From Acidobacteriota bacterium (lineage in GTDB: Bacteria; Acidobacteriota; Blastocatellia; RBC074), in contig JAEUQO010000314.1 in NCBI GenBank assembly GCA_016789605.1, forward strand, positions 1 to 43,060: a stretch of 43,060 nt of DNA, written 5' to 3'. The position numbers were made by a program, and so were the translations under genes. The notes below the pieces were generated by a model. The model was not told where the DNA came from and ran no database searches. It was given only the letters and a program-made list of their open reading frames with translations. Positions 17,001-26,453 of this stretch are shown here, piece after piece (positions within the stretch are counted from its first letter, which is position 1; each line of letters begins with the position of its first letter).

Positions 17001-17833
17001 TGAGCGGTGGATTGGCGACGCCGCAAGTACGCGGTCGCATTTGCAGCCCCGCGCCAGCCAGCAAAGGTTTATGCCAGCCAGGCCGCGTAGTCAGTGGCGT
17101 TGGCGCAGTCAATCTGTTCGAAACGTCGGCCAATTCGCGTTACAACGCATTGCAATTACAGCTTCGCGCGCGTTTGTCCCAGGCGCTGCAATTGCAAACA
17201 GCCTATACGTTGTCGAGCGCGCAAGATGACGTATCTGACGTGTTCGATCTGGCGGGCGCGTTTTCGTTGCCGCAAAACAGTCTGTCGCTGGCTGGCGAAC
17301 GCGGCCCGGCCAATTTCGATGCGCGGCAACGGTTTACTTATTTCCTGACGTACGATCTATCTGCCTTGAGCAGGCATTGGCTGTGGCAGGGATTGCAAAT
17401 CGCCAGCCTCGGACGTTTGCAGACCGGCCAACCGTTCACTGTCAACAGCCTGTTTGACGTCAACCTGGATGGCAATTTGACTGACCGATTACAGAGCGCG
17501 GACGGATTGACTGTGACCGGCGACCGGCGGCAACCTTTGCGCGTCACCACGCAAAACCTGGCGGCGTTGCTCGCACCTGTCGGACAAGATGGGCGCATCG
17601 GACGCAACAGCTTTCGCGCCGGTGGCCTGGTGGAAATCAATCTTTCCGTCAGCAAAGCCTTCAATCTGTTCCGGCAGCAACGACTGCTGCTGCGCGCAGA
17701 TATGTTTAACCTCTTCAACCGCGCAAACTATGGCGTGCCCGTGCGCTTGCTGGAAGCGCCGGGCTTCGGACAATCGGTCAACAGCGTTACGCCTGCGTTC
17801 CGCGCGCAATTCGGTTTGAAATACGAGTTTTAG
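14006..17833 (+). CDS. TonB-dependent receptor, Oar-like, with N-terminal carboxypeptidase-regulatory domain
   Basis: 1,275-residue outer-membrane protein from ATG 14006 (GGGAGAA upstream, then signal peptide MRIVQRVLGLSALLWLIILT ending TWAQ). Residues about 28-115 form a CarboxypepD_reg-like beta sandwich (GAFEGTVTNSLTGDAIAGAT, TDAQGRFYQGLLPPGVYRIRI). A Pro/Gln/Thr-rich linker follows to about residue 175. Then comes a plug-like domain with FSVNGLRSRANNFTVDGSDNND and NAVSKSGGSQWHGNLYGFF, typical of acidobacterial Oar-like receptors, and a long beta-barrel of alternating strands ending with aromatic KYEF, the outer-membrane insertion signal. The substrate is unknown; complex carbohydrate uptake or adhesion are common suggestions for this family. 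The Kelch protein gene follows 69 bp downstream on the same strand. Confidence 0.88.
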   Translation: MRIVQRVLGLSALLWLIILTAPTWAQDTLTGAFEGTVTNSLTGDAIAGATAEITNVETGITFTKRTDAQGRFYQGLLPPGVYRIRISQPGYEQREVLQRLNIARTGEIVPVPVSLDPATATPTTAIRPPQQQPPGQPPTQPAAQPATKPPVPTPAPPVVAPATGSPAPTATTIIRGGINTLDARLSNSFTENDVTQLPLGAITLTRSFDELALLLSGVAPAPQTLGSVAGPGQGAGVGTAGQFSVNGLRSRANNFTVDGSDNNDEDIGVRRQGFTSLVPQPLESIKEYQAITLLAPAQFGRNLGAQVNAVSKSGGSQWHGNLYGFFNSSQLNARNAFDTAFGNATTALRTASGQAVLLDGQPLTVRNQSGGEDSFTLGKAGFVLGGPLKRGQTFYFLSGEGQRINARQEASFVVPTVEQRGAFRTGASGIFSNPFTGAPVAATPTSGNGDLVFSFFPFPNNPQGVYGGNTFTQSLPASARGAVLSAKLDHNFKWADRPQSLTGRYNFTNDRRQLPVTGEALFSSLQPRVRTQNFSFFFNSQLRAPDITQQVFNQLRLSYGRTRLQFDEIRDTQHLLPSTFANLSFLLNVPLLENLTQPREAGTPNTGAVNYARSAVTAEALGGPFGQISVAGFSPIGVDVFNFPQRRVNNTYQLADVLTARAGNHNLAFGADNRRTELNSDLPRIFRPLATFNGAPRLVFENGRFTAPAANAPNQFIRPEDLAAMGAASNFFLTLANGRNDAHLNLRFFQINLFAQDDWHIRRTLTLSYGVRYEYNTPPREINQQIERTFTDPALTLRGVEGLRQFIGNRTQLFTAERGNLAPRLSLAYAPQWFGKDRATVLRAGFGIYYDQILGAVASQSRNVFPTFLTVNFGGLFAFPEENVLTFINPARARLVERFRLVTQGTVNQLNPENPLNQTLLDAINQRFPNAISATLPTERLATPESYQYSFSFEQQLGQALAVSAAYVGTQGRHLLRFTTPNLGSATNVVPTTFTAVPLSGGLATPQVRGRICSPAPASKGLCQPGRVVSGVGAVNLFETSANSRYNALQLQLRARLSQALQLQTAYTLSSAQDDVSDVFDLAGAFSLPQNSLSLAGERGPANFDARQRFTYFLTYDLSALSRHWLWQGLQIASLGRLQTGQPFTVNSLFDVNLDGNLTDRLQSADGLTVTGDRRQPLRVTTQNLAALLAPVGQDGRIGRNSFRAGGLVEINLSVSKAFNLFRQQRLLLRADMFNLFNRANYGVPVRLLEAPGFGQSVNSVTPAFRAQFGLKYEF

Positions 17834-17902
17834 CCTTTGGCTCCGGTTTCGCGGGCAATCTGTTTGCCGCGTCAACGCCGGATGTTTCGAGCGGAGTGTG
17901 CC

Positions 17903-20900
17903 ATGTCTTCTCGTCGTTCCCTTGCCTGTCGTTTTGGATTTTGGTTTCGGCTGTGCTCGTTGTTGGCGCTGAGCGCGCTGGCCGTGTGGCAATTGCCTGT
18001 CACCAACGCGGCGCGTTCCGCACATCACACAAGCGTGACGCTTGCGCCGTCATTTGCGGGCGCGGCGCTCGCCACCGGGCGCGAAGCCCATTCCGCCACC
18101 TTGTTGCCCGACGGAAAATTGCTTGTCGCAGGCGGGCGCAATCCGCGCAGTGGAGATGCCAGCGGCGCGCTCAAAACAACGGAGCTTTATGATCCGGCGA
18201 CGGGACGCTGGACGGAGGTCGGCACACTCAACACGCCGCGCTTTGATCACACCGCCGCCTTGTTGCGCGATGGCAAAGTGCTGGTCGTCGGCGGACGCAA
18301 CAGCGGCGGCTTGCTCGACAGCACCGAGATCTACGATCCCGGCAAACGCACCTGGACGTTGCTCAGCGCGCGCCTCGTGCGCCCCAAAGCCAAGGCCACA
18401 GCCACGTTGTTGCCTGTGTCTTCGCTGGCGACCAGCAACCTGTTGTTGTTGACCGGCGGTGAAGACAGCGGCGGCGCGACCAGACAAACAGAGCTTTACG
18501 ATCCGATCAATCTAAAGTGGGTCTCGACCGGCAGCTTGAATCAGGCACGCTATGACCACACAGCCACGTTGTTGCTCAACGGCAGCGTCCTGGTGGTAAA
18601 CGGCACTGCTGATGGCAGCAAGAGTCTTTCGTCAGCGGAACTTTACGACCCGAAAACCGGCAAATGGGCGTTGACCAGCAACAAACCAATCATCGCCCGT
18701 CATCAACACACCGCGACCCTGTTGGGCGACGGCAGCGTTTTGATTGCAGCAGGCAGCGAAAACACGAACGCGTCAAATCTGGCCGAAATCTACAATCCGT
18801 CCAAACAAACCTGGGCCTTGACCGGCAGCAAACTCAATTTCGCGCGGCGACAGCACACGGCTACGCTGTTGCCCAACGGTCAGGTGTTTGTCGCTGGCGG
18901 CCTGGATGCCGGTGGTGCAGCGCACAAAACAACCGAGCTTTACGATCCGGCAACGCAACGCTGGACAAACGGGATCGGCCTGACCGAAGCCCGTTATAAT
19001 CAGACCGCGACCATCCTGGCCAATGCGCGTGTGTTACTGGTCGGCGGCAGCGCCAATAGCACCACGCAACTGACCAGCACGGATATTTTCGATCCGGCGC
19101 AAGGTTCCTGGAGCTATGCCACGAATCCCACAACCGGCGCATTGAGTTTAATGAACGAAGGGCGCGGCAATCACACCGCAACGCTGCTGACCAATGGCAA
19201 AGTTCTGGTGGCAGGCGGCGCGCTCGCCAGCAGCCTTTCGAGCAGTTCGGCGGGCGTGACAACCAAAACCGCGGAGTTGTTTGATCCCGCCACCGGCCAA
19301 TGGCAAACCACGGGCGATATGCGCATCGAACGCGAATCGCACACGGCAACGCTGTTGCCCAACGGCAAGGTTTTGGTCGTCGGCGGCGTCAACAATAATA
19401 GCTATTTGAATACGGCTGAAGTTTACGACCCTGCCACGGGCGCGTGGAGCTATACAGCCAACGTCTTGTCTACCATTCGATACCACCACACGGCGACGCT
19501 CTTGCCTTCTGGTCGCGTGCTGGTGACCGGCGGATTGTCGCTGGTGGAACTGGGACTGACGACCACGGACATTTACGATCCGGCAACCAACAGTTGGTCG
19601 CGCGGCCCCGACATGAAAGTCGGACGGCAGGAACATTCGGCAACGCTGTTGCCCAGCGGACAAGTCCTGGTGGCGGGCGGCGCTGCTGCTGCTGCTGTGA
19701 CGACCGCCTTGAGCAGCGCTGAAGTCCTGACAATGACCGGCGCGATTTCTGGCGTATGGGAAACCGTCGGCAGTATGAACGTGCCGCGTTTTGGCCATTC
19801 GGCGACGCTATTGCCCAACGGTCAAGCGCTGGTCGCCAACGGCCCGCGCGGTGGAGCGCTCAGCAACGCCAACAATTTCGTTGGCACCGCAGAACTCTAT
19901 GACCCGGCCAGCAAAACCTGGCGACGCACGACAGGCAATCCTTCGTTTAGCTACGAACACACGGCGACACTGTTGCCCAATGGCAAAGTCATGCTCGCGG
20001 GCGGATTGATTTATGTGAATGCGGCGCTGTCTTCGACGGATGTGGTGCAATTGTTCGATCCGGCGACGGATCGGTTTGAGACGACGGTGACGGCTGCGCC
20101 GTTGTTGGTCAAACGCGATTTTCACGCCGCAACGCTCTTGGCAAATGGAAGCGTTCTGGTCACCGGCGGTTTTTTATCGGACGGCGCGCCGACGGTGTCG
20201 CCTTTCGGCACTTATGCGTCAGCCGAAGTCTTTGAGGTTGGTCTGAACAACGAGCAAAACGCGCAACCAGCGTTGGGCAATGTCGTCTGGAGCGGTTTGG
20301 ATCGCGCCGTTTGCGCAGGCGGCGTTCTCTTTCAAGGCGTGTCAGAAGCGAGCGGCGGCAACGAACAAGGCTCTGCCAGCAACTATCCACTGTTGCAAAT
20401 GCGGCGGCTGGACAACGAACAGATTCTTTATCTGACACCCGATGCCAACTCGACACAATGCGCCAATGTGCTCAATGCTCAGGCCAATACGACTGTCAGC
20501 AACAACGCCTCTGCAACCGCCAGCGCGGAACCGGCAGCGCTGTTTCCCGGTTGGTCAAACAATTCGTTTACGTCGTCACCGATAACGGCTGCCAATTTCG
20601 GCAAAGGCCCGATTCTGCTCACCGTGTTTACCAACGGCATTCCCAGTGGATCAGCGCGCGTGCTTGCGCCTGACGCGGCCAACGCCTTTCCCGGACAACC
20701 GCCCGTGTTGCATCTGAGCGGGCGCGTCATCACCATCAAAGGTACCGGGTATCCGGCGACACTGACGCTACGCGGTTCCAATGGGTCACTCAAAACGGTG
20801 CAAACCGGACAGAACGGTGAATACAACTTCCCTGATCTGCCGACACGTAACGTCTCGCAAAACCTGACCAGCTTGTCTCCGGCTTCAGCGACGGCAGGCA

Positions 20901-23680
20901 CACAAAGCTTGACGCTGAGCATCAACGGCAGCGGCTTTAGCACGAATTCCGTTGTGTTGTGGAATGGCAATGCGCGCGCGACGCAATTCGTCAGCAGTCA
21001 GAGATTGACCGCAACGCTTTCGGCCAACGATCTGGGCGTGCCCGGCACGGCCACGGTCGTCGTGTCACATCCGACCAACGGGCTGACCAATGCCCTCACT
21101 TTCAGAGTCAACCTGAACGGCCCGATCATCAATGCGCTGGAACCGGCTTCCGCGCGCGCTGGCGGCGCATCGTTTTTGCTCACCGTGAGCGGCCAGAATT
21201 TCACCACGGCGTCGCGCATTTACTGGAATGGTTCGTTGCGCACAACAACGTTTGTCAGCAGCACGCAATTGCGCGCCACGATTTCGGCCAACGACATTGG
21301 CGCAGCGGGCAGGGCTGCCATCAACGTGCTCACCGCGACCACAGGCGTGACACTAACATCTAACACAGTGTTTTTCAGCATTCTGCCCGCAACGCAACCG
21401 ACGCCCACACCGATCATCACGGCATTTGACCCATCCGCAGCCGCCACAGGCAGCCAAGGTCTGACAGTCACGCTCGTGGGGCAAAACTTCACTCCGAATT
21501 CGTCCGTGCGCTGGAACGCTTCGCCACGCACCACAACCTATGTCAGTTCGACGGTGCTGCGCGTGGTGCTCGGCGCCGCCGACTTAAGCAAATCAGGCCG
21601 CTATGCGATTACCGTCGCCAACGGCACCCAGATTTCCAATACCGTATTTTTCAGTGTGACAGCGCCGATTGGTTTGGCTGCGGCAGAAAGCGCTGCGCTG
21701 GCAGAACCGCAACAAACCGGCGAGAACATCACGTATTCGATTACTCCGTCGGCGACTGCGGGTAACGGGCAGCCGGTGAAATTTGAACCGCCCAGCGCCA
21801 ACAACCTGACGACGACAACGACCAATGTCAACTTTCTGGCCAAAGGCGCAGGGTTGACCATCGCGGGCACAATCTCCGGGCTGAGCAGCAATCTGGCCAC
21901 GGTCACGCTGACCTTGCTGTCAGATGATTCGGTTGCCCCGGTCAACGCAATGACCAACGGTTCAGGCCAATACACCTTTGCCGATTGTTATCTCGAAGGC
22001 GATTACCGCGTCACCCCGACGCACAGCAATTACACCTTTAATCCGACCGTGCGTAACCTGACCGGCCTGGATGATTCCTATCTGGCGGAAGATTTTGCCG
22101 CGACCCAAGCTTGCCCCGCTGTCACCAACATCAATCCCACCAGCGGCGCGCCCGGCAACAATTTAACCATCAACGGCACGGGCTTTCTCGGTGTGAGCAG
22201 CGTCGTATTTGGCGGAAACATCGCCGCCAGCAGCCCCAGCATCAACGGCACCGGGACACAAATCACCGTGACGGTTCCCAACGGCGCGCAAAGCGGCCCG
22301 ATCACGCTCAACAAAACAGGCTGTTCAGCGACCCAGACGCAATCATTCACCGTGTTGAATTGCCCAACCATCAGCAACGTTGCGCCGAACGCAGCCTTGC
22401 CCGGAGCGACCGTCGTATTGACCGGCACGAATTTCGACAATGCGACCGCCGTTCGTTTCAATGGCACGGCAACCAGTTTCATGCTGGTCAACAGTACGAC
22501 GATCAATGCCGTGGTTCCCCCCAATGCAACCAGCGGCACAGTCAGCGTCAGCAAAGCCTCCTGCCCTGATGCCACCAGCGCCGTTTTCACCATTCAGCCT
22601 AGTTTTGAAGGCGATGTAATGCCGCGTCCAACCGGCAACGGAAACGGCTCTGTGACGATCTCGGACTGGGTGCAGATTGGTTTGTTTGTCGCCAATCCTG
22701 GCGGCGTCGCGTCTGGCAGCGAATTTCAACGCGCGGATTGTGCGCCGCGCGAAACGATGGGCAATGGCGTGATTTCAGTCAGCGATTGGGTGCAAGCTGG
22801 CAGGTTTGCCGCTGGGCTTGATCCAGTGTCGGGCGCAGGCGGCCCCGCCGCTGCTGCAAGCGTCAGTTTGCGACCGTCGCGCGTTTCACCGAGTGTCGAC
22901 AGGGTGCAGAAGATTGCGGCTGTGGCAGAAAGCTACCAACCAAGCGTGATCTCATTGACGACGGAAACAGACGCTCAAACCAACGCGCGTTGGATTTCAG
23001 TCTGGTGGGAAACAACAGGCGGTGAAAATGCGCTGGGGTTCAGCGTGGCGCTGACAGGAACTGGCTGGCGCGTGGCGGCGGTGGAAAAAGGCGTAGCTGC
23101 AGAGTCGGCAATTTTTCGCACAAGTAATGCGACGTCGTTGCGTGAAGGCCGCGTTGGCATCGCGCTGGCATTGCCGCCAGGACAAAGCTGGCTTGCCGGC
23201 AAACATCAGGTGGCGCGCATTCAGGTTTTGCCGAACAAGAGCAATCACAAGGGAGAAAAATCCGCCCCGGCGTTGGCATTCGGCGATGCACCGATCATTC
23301 GCGAAGTCGTAGACGTGCAAGCCCGCATGCGCTTGGCGCGCTTTGCTGTTAACGCCGCCAACCAACCGTTGATAGCCAATATTCAATTCGGGCGTTCACC
23401 ACGGCGAAAGCGCGAGACAAACGCATCCCTGCCTGTATCACCGATGCCTACCCTAGTGCGATTGGCTCATAACACCTCTTCACCAGTCCAAACAGGCAGG
23501 GGTGCCTTTGCCCCTAACTTCAGCCAGCGGCGCGTAGCGCTGGTTCATGCGACGATTGAACGGCGGCCACACGTTGATAACATCCAACATGCTCGCGCGC
23601 TACGCGCCCGGCATCTAGATAATCTCGCAATTCGCGGCGGCCCCGTTCGGCTTTGGCCTCTGCTTCGGCCAATCCGGTAA
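17903..23680 (+). CDS. Giant secreted Kelch-repeat/IPT-domain/dockerin-like protein
   Basis: 1,925 residues from ATG 17903 (GGAG six bases upstream), with a signal-like N-terminus (CRFGFWFRLCSLLALSALAVW). Domains in order: about a dozen or more Kelch blades, residues 55-790, with the unit HTATLLPNGKVLVAGG..AELYDPATGxW; a linker with a carboxypeptidase-regulatory-like strand pair near 940-985; three IPT/TIG domains at about 990-1260 (SINGSGFSTNSVVLWNG pattern); a beta domain to about 1400; two more IPT domains to about 1570; a dockerin-like pair of calcium loops (GNGNGSVTISDWVQIGLF and GNGVISVSDWVQAGRF); and a cohesin-like beta domain to about 1790. The last 90 or so residues are Arg-rich, and the final 161 bp overlap the convergent glycosyltransferase gene, suggesting loss of an earlier stop. 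Likely a surface or secreted binding protein. Confidence 0.85.
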   Translation: MSSRRSLACRFGFWFRLCSLLALSALAVWQLPVTNAARSAHHTSVTLAPSFAGAALATGREAHSATLLPDGKLLVAGGRNPRSGDASGALKTTELYDPATGRWTEVGTLNTPRFDHTAALLRDGKVLVVGGRNSGGLLDSTEIYDPGKRTWTLLSARLVRPKAKATATLLPVSSLATSNLLLLTGGEDSGGATRQTELYDPINLKWVSTGSLNQARYDHTATLLLNGSVLVVNGTADGSKSLSSAELYDPKTGKWALTSNKPIIARHQHTATLLGDGSVLIAAGSENTNASNLAEIYNPSKQTWALTGSKLNFARRQHTATLLPNGQVFVAGGLDAGGAAHKTTELYDPATQRWTNGIGLTEARYNQTATILANARVLLVGGSANSTTQLTSTDIFDPAQGSWSYATNPTTGALSLMNEGRGNHTATLLTNGKVLVAGGALASSLSSSSAGVTTKTAELFDPATGQWQTTGDMRIERESHTATLLPNGKVLVVGGVNNNSYLNTAEVYDPATGAWSYTANVLSTIRYHHTATLLPSGRVLVTGGLSLVELGLTTTDIYDPATNSWSRGPDMKVGRQEHSATLLPSGQVLVAGGAAAAAVTTALSSAEVLTMTGAISGVWETVGSMNVPRFGHSATLLPNGQALVANGPRGGALSNANNFVGTAELYDPASKTWRRTTGNPSFSYEHTATLLPNGKVMLAGGLIYVNAALSSTDVVQLFDPATDRFETTVTAAPLLVKRDFHAATLLANGSVLVTGGFLSDGAPTVSPFGTYASAEVFEVGLNNEQNAQPALGNVVWSGLDRAVCAGGVLFQGVSEASGGNEQGSASNYPLLQMRRLDNEQILYLTPDANSTQCANVLNAQANTTVSNNASATASAEPAALFPGWSNNSFTSSPITAANFGKGPILLTVFTNGIPSGSARVLAPDAANAFPGQPPVLHLSGRVITIKGTGYPATLTLRGSNGSLKTVQTGQNGEYNFPDLPTRNVSQNLTSLSPASATAGTQSLTLSINGSGFSTNSVVLWNGNARATQFVSSQRLTATLSANDLGVPGTATVVVSHPTNGLTNALTFRVNLNGPIINALEPASARAGGASFLLTVSGQNFTTASRIYWNGSLRTTTFVSSTQLRATISANDIGAAGRAAINVLTATTGVTLTSNTVFFSILPATQPTPTPIITAFDPSAAATGSQGLTVTLVGQNFTPNSSVRWNASPRTTTYVSSTVLRVVLGAADLSKSGRYAITVANGTQISNTVFFSVTAPIGLAAAESAALAEPQQTGENITYSITPSATAGNGQPVKFEPPSANNLTTTTTNVNFLAKGAGLTIAGTISGLSSNLATVTLTLLSDDSVAPVNAMTNGSGQYTFADCYLEGDYRVTPTHSNYTFNPTVRNLTGLDDSYLAEDFAATQACPAVTNINPTSGAPGNNLTINGTGFLGVSSVVFGGNIAASSPSINGTGTQITVTVPNGAQSGPITLNKTGCSATQTQSFTVLNCPTISNVAPNAALPGATVVLTGTNFDNATAVRFNGTATSFMLVNSTTINAVVPPNATSGTVSVSKASCPDATSAVFTIQPSFEGDVMPRPTGNGNGSVTISDWVQIGLFVANPGGVASGSEFQRADCAPRETMGNGVISVSDWVQAGRFAAGLDPVSGAGGPAAAASVSLRPSRVSPSVDRVQKIAAVAESYQPSVISLTTETDAQTNARWISVWWETTGGENALGFSVALTGTGWRVAAVEKGVAAESAIFRTSNATSLREGRVGIALALPPGQSWLAGKHQVARIQVLPNKSNHKGEKSAPALAFGDAPIIREVVDVQARMRLARFAVNAANQPLIANIQFGRSPRRKRETNASLPVSPMPTLVRLAHNTSSPVQTGRGAFAPNFSQRRVALVHATIERRPHVDNIQHARALRARHLDNLAIRGGPVRLWPLLRPIR

Positions 23681-24743
23681 TTGTCCAGGCCAACGCCGCC
23701 CACAATGCTTCGACATCGGCAGGCGGCACAATCAGGCCGCGTTCATTGTTGCCGACCAGTTCGCGTATGCCATTGCCGTCTGTGGTCACCAGCGGGCGTC
23801 CCAGCAACAATGCTTCGCAAACGGTGGTGGGCCAATTTTCGTGCACGGCCGGATGCACAACCACATCCGCCGCAGCAAGCAACGCCAAGGCATCAGCACG
23901 CCAGCCCGCAAACTGCACACGATCTGTCAATCCGGCCTCTGCCGCCTGCCAGGCCAACGAACTTTGTAACGGGCCGTCTCCGACCAGCACCAAAGAAGCA
24001 TTCAGCCCTGCGCACGTCAGCCCCGCGCGCGTCAGTCGCGCGAACGCTTCCAGCAAATACCGATGTCCGCCGCCAGAAGATAGCCGTGTCGCACAAACCA
24101 ACAACGGTCGCGCAGCCGCGCCAAATTCAGTCCGCAGCCGCGCGACTTCCGCCGGCAACAATGTGTCAAACCTTGACGGCGATTGCACCCACGGCAGCAC
24201 TGAAATCCGCGCCGCAGAAATGCGCGCCAGAGTCATCAGCCGGTCGCGCTCCTGTTGCGAAGACACAATGAAATGGTCTGCGCGCTGGTGAATCCAATCC
24301 GTCAAACGCGCCTGGCGGCGACCGGCCTGATCTCCAGGCAGCGGTGTCACAATCACGCGGCGATCCAGTTGCATCGCCACGGCCAACGCCATGGGCGCAG
24401 CGTCGTGCCCGTGCGCGTGAATGACGTCAATGCGTTCCTGCAACAGAATGCGGCGCAATTGCCAACTGGCCAACGGATAGCGATGACGTGACAAACAATC
24501 CAGCGCGGTGACCTTGTGCCCTTGCGCCTGCAATTGCGCGTGCCATTCGTTTGCGGCGCTCAAAGTCGCCACCAACGATTCACACGTCTGGCGCTCTGTC
24601 GCGTTGAGCAACGTCGCCAACCCCGGATCGCGCCCATCGCCGCTGATCAAATGCAGCACACGCACAGGGCGCAACAACGCCGCAGCAGATCGTAGCCCCG
24701 CCGAATTCGACAACGCCCCATTCGTCGGCAATAAAACAGACAT
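23520..24743 (-). CDS. Glycosyltransferase family 4
   Basis: 407 residues from ATG 24743, with GGAG eight bases upstream. GT-B retaining glycosyltransferase: the N-terminal half carries VLHLISGDGRDPGLATLL and a DVIHAHGHDAA segment. The C-terminal nucleotide-sugar domain carries RPLLVCATRLSSGGGHRYLLEAF, LVLVGDGPLQ and the E-x7-E motif in HENWPTTVCEALLLGRPLV. The donor sugar cannot be read from sequence. It is the last member of the minus-strand glycan cluster but stands 397 bp from the previous gene, so it may have its own promoter. Its 3' end overlaps the tail of the convergent Kelch gene by 161 bp. Confidence 0.9.
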   Translation of the reverse strand: MSVLLPTNGALSNSAGLRSAAALLRPVRVLHLISGDGRDPGLATLLNATERQTCESLVATLSAANEWHAQLQAQGHKVTALDCLSRHRYPLASWQLRRILLQERIDVIHAHGHDAAPMALAVAMQLDRRVIVTPLPGDQAGRRQARLTDWIHQRADHFIVSSQQERDRLMTLARISAARISVLPWVQSPSRFDTLLPAEVARLRTEFGAAARPLLVCATRLSSGGGHRYLLEAFARLTRAGLTCAGLNASLVLVGDGPLQSSLAWQAAEAGLTDRVQFAGWRADALALLAAADVVVHPAVHENWPTTVCEALLLGRPLVTTDGNGIRELVGNNERGLIVPPADVEALWAALAWTITGLAEAEAKAERGRRELRDYLDAGRVAREHVGCYQRVAAVQSSHEPALRAAG

Positions 24744-25140
24744 AGGTTTACTCCGGGGGCACCAGAGGCACACCAAATATGTCCCTAGCCACGACTATGC
24801 ACTGCCAAGGCAGGCTTCTGCCGTGACCCGATGTAGATAAAATTGGGGAACGAATGGGGGCGGGTTGCCAGCGGCTGCGTCGGAGCGAGACGGAACAGGC
24901 GTCATGCGCCAGTTCTCTGTCTGTTAAGGTGAGGTCCGACCAGCACGTCAGAGAAGTCTTGAACAACCGCGTTTGTCTATGATGCGGCAATGCGCATCGC
25001 TGCCAAACGCTGCTTAGCATAGGGCGGAGCTTTTCAATTGCACACCGAAAAGCCGTCACAGAAAGTGACGAAGCAGGTGAGCGCGGGCGCAAAACCGACA
25101 TGAATATTTCACGCCGAATCGTGCCCGGATTCCAGAGAAT
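24744..25140. other. 397-bp gap in the glycan cluster
   Basis: No supported gene. A minus-strand frame of 117 codons (24748-25101) fills most of it, but its Ser/Arg-rich composition and lack of motifs look like chance. A 6-bp hairpin CGTCAC-AGAAA-GTGACG lies near 25054-25070, about 70 bp past the upstream glycosyltransferase stop, and could be a weak terminator. The promoter of the 23520-24743 gene probably lies here. Confidence 0.4.
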
Positions 25141-26445
25141 TTAATGTACTGGTGAATTGCCGTGTGCGGTGAGCAAGGATTGGTACAAATGCAGGTGACG
25201 TTCGGTCACAAGTTCGGGCGCATGCGCCTGCCATGCGGCGGCGCGCGCGGCCTCGCGCATCGGCGTGTTGTCTGGCTGCGTCAGCAACGAATGCATGCCC
25301 CGCGCGAGATCAACAGCGTCTCCCAAGGCAGCCAAATATCCGGTTTCGCCGGTTTTGATCAAGTCAGGCGCGCCGCCCATCGCAAAAGCTACGGTGGGCG
25401 TGCCGCACAACAACGCTTCGGGAATCATCATCGGCCCGGCATCTTCCAGCGAAGGACAAACAAAAACATCCGCCGCCTGATAAGCCAGCGCCAGCGTCAA
25501 TTCGTTGTTCAAATGGCCGACGTATTTGCCGGCAAACGGCAATTGCGGCAACAAACTGCGGCCTTGCAACCCAGCCACCAACAAGAACACGTCTTCGCGT
25601 TTGAGTTGGCTGTCCGATTCCAGGGTGTGCGCCAGTTGGCCAAGCGCATCGCGCAAATGCGTCATACCTTTGCGGCGGTCTTCCAGATAGGTCGCGCCGA
25701 AAAAGATGATTTTCTTGTCCGCAGGCAGTTGCAACAAATCGCGCGCGACCAACGGCGAAAGCGGACGAAACGTCGTCGTATCAATCGGGTACGGCAACAG
25801 CGCTACGCGATGCTGTCCAAACAAGGAGCTGCGTTTCAATTCCTTGACGCCCCAACTGGTCGGCGCAACAAAACACAGCGGCAAATCGCTGAGCTGACGC
25901 CGTTTCTCTTCCCAGGTTTGGCGCGAATGATCCTGCGCCGTGGTCGAAGCAAGCTGCGGACAGCGCCCGCAACTCTGTGTGAAGCCTTCACAACCAAACG
26001 CATAGTGACAGCCGCCGGTCATTGGCTCCTGATCCGCCATCACCCACACCAGCGGACAGCGATAATGCTCATACAATCGCCGCATCGCTGCCGCATCCAG
26101 CAACCCCGTGATCCAATGCAAACAGAGAATGTCCGCTGGCTGTTGGTCTTGGGCGAGAAACGCCTGCCAATCCCATTGCGGCTGCTGGTTGAAATTGAAC
26201 ATGTAATTGACGCGCGGCAGTTCCTGACGCAAGGCAGGAATGCGTTGTCGCCAACGCAGCGCGCGGGCGTGCCAGGGATTGAGCTGCAAAGGTGGCAACG
26301 TCAGCACGTCGTCATCGTCTGACTGTTTGCGTTGCACGATCAATTGGGATTGCTGCCCGGCAGCGCGTAAAGCCGTGTGCAAACGATAGGCAGCTTTGGC
26401 TGCGCCGCCTGAAACGTCATCAGTGGAATAGTGAAGAATGCGCAT
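25141..26445 (-). CDS. Glycosyltransferase family 4
   Basis: 434 residues from ATG 26445; the frame open to 26547 overlaps the upstream gene and lacks signals. The N-terminus MRILHYSTDDVSGGAAKAAY is typical of GT4 enzymes that start with a Rossmann strand and a Gly-rich acceptor loop. Further markers are DILCLHWITGLLDA, a Cys-containing segment (GCHYAFGCEGFTQSCGRCPQ) common in WcaL-like and colanic-acid-type transferases, LPADKKIIFFGATYLEDRRKG and CPSLEDAGPMMIPEALLCGTP, where the first acidic residue of the usual E-x7-E is Asp. It starts 8 bp after the GT2-like gene. Role is presumably exopolysaccharide or lipopolysaccharide synthesis; donor unknown. Confidence 0.9.
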   Translation of the reverse strand: MRILHYSTDDVSGGAAKAAYRLHTALRAAGQQSQLIVQRKQSDDDDVLTLPPLQLNPWHARALRWRQRIPALRQELPRVNYMFNFNQQPQWDWQAFLAQDQQPADILCLHWITGLLDAAAMRRLYEHYRCPLVWVMADQEPMTGGCHYAFGCEGFTQSCGRCPQLASTTAQDHSRQTWEEKRRQLSDLPLCFVAPTSWGVKELKRSSLFGQHRVALLPYPIDTTTFRPLSPLVARDLLQLPADKKIIFFGATYLEDRRKGMTHLRDALGQLAHTLESDSQLKREDVFLLVAGLQGRSLLPQLPFAGKYVGHLNNELTLALAYQAADVFVCPSLEDAGPMMIPEALLCGTPTVAFAMGGAPDLIKTGETGYLAALGDAVDLARGMHSLLTQPDNTPMREAARAAAWQAHAPELVTERHLHLYQSLLTAHGNSPVH

Positions 26446-26453
26446 CGTTTGCC

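Noticed and set aside
23484..23510. Hairpin AGGGG/CCCCT after the glycosyltransferase stop
   Set aside because: Only a 5-bp stem with a weak T run; not enough to call a terminator.
24748..25101. 117-codon minus-strand frame in the glycan-cluster gap
   Set aside because: Good spacing but Ser/Arg/Pro-rich, no motif, no clear ribosome binding site; treated as chance unless conserved in relatives.
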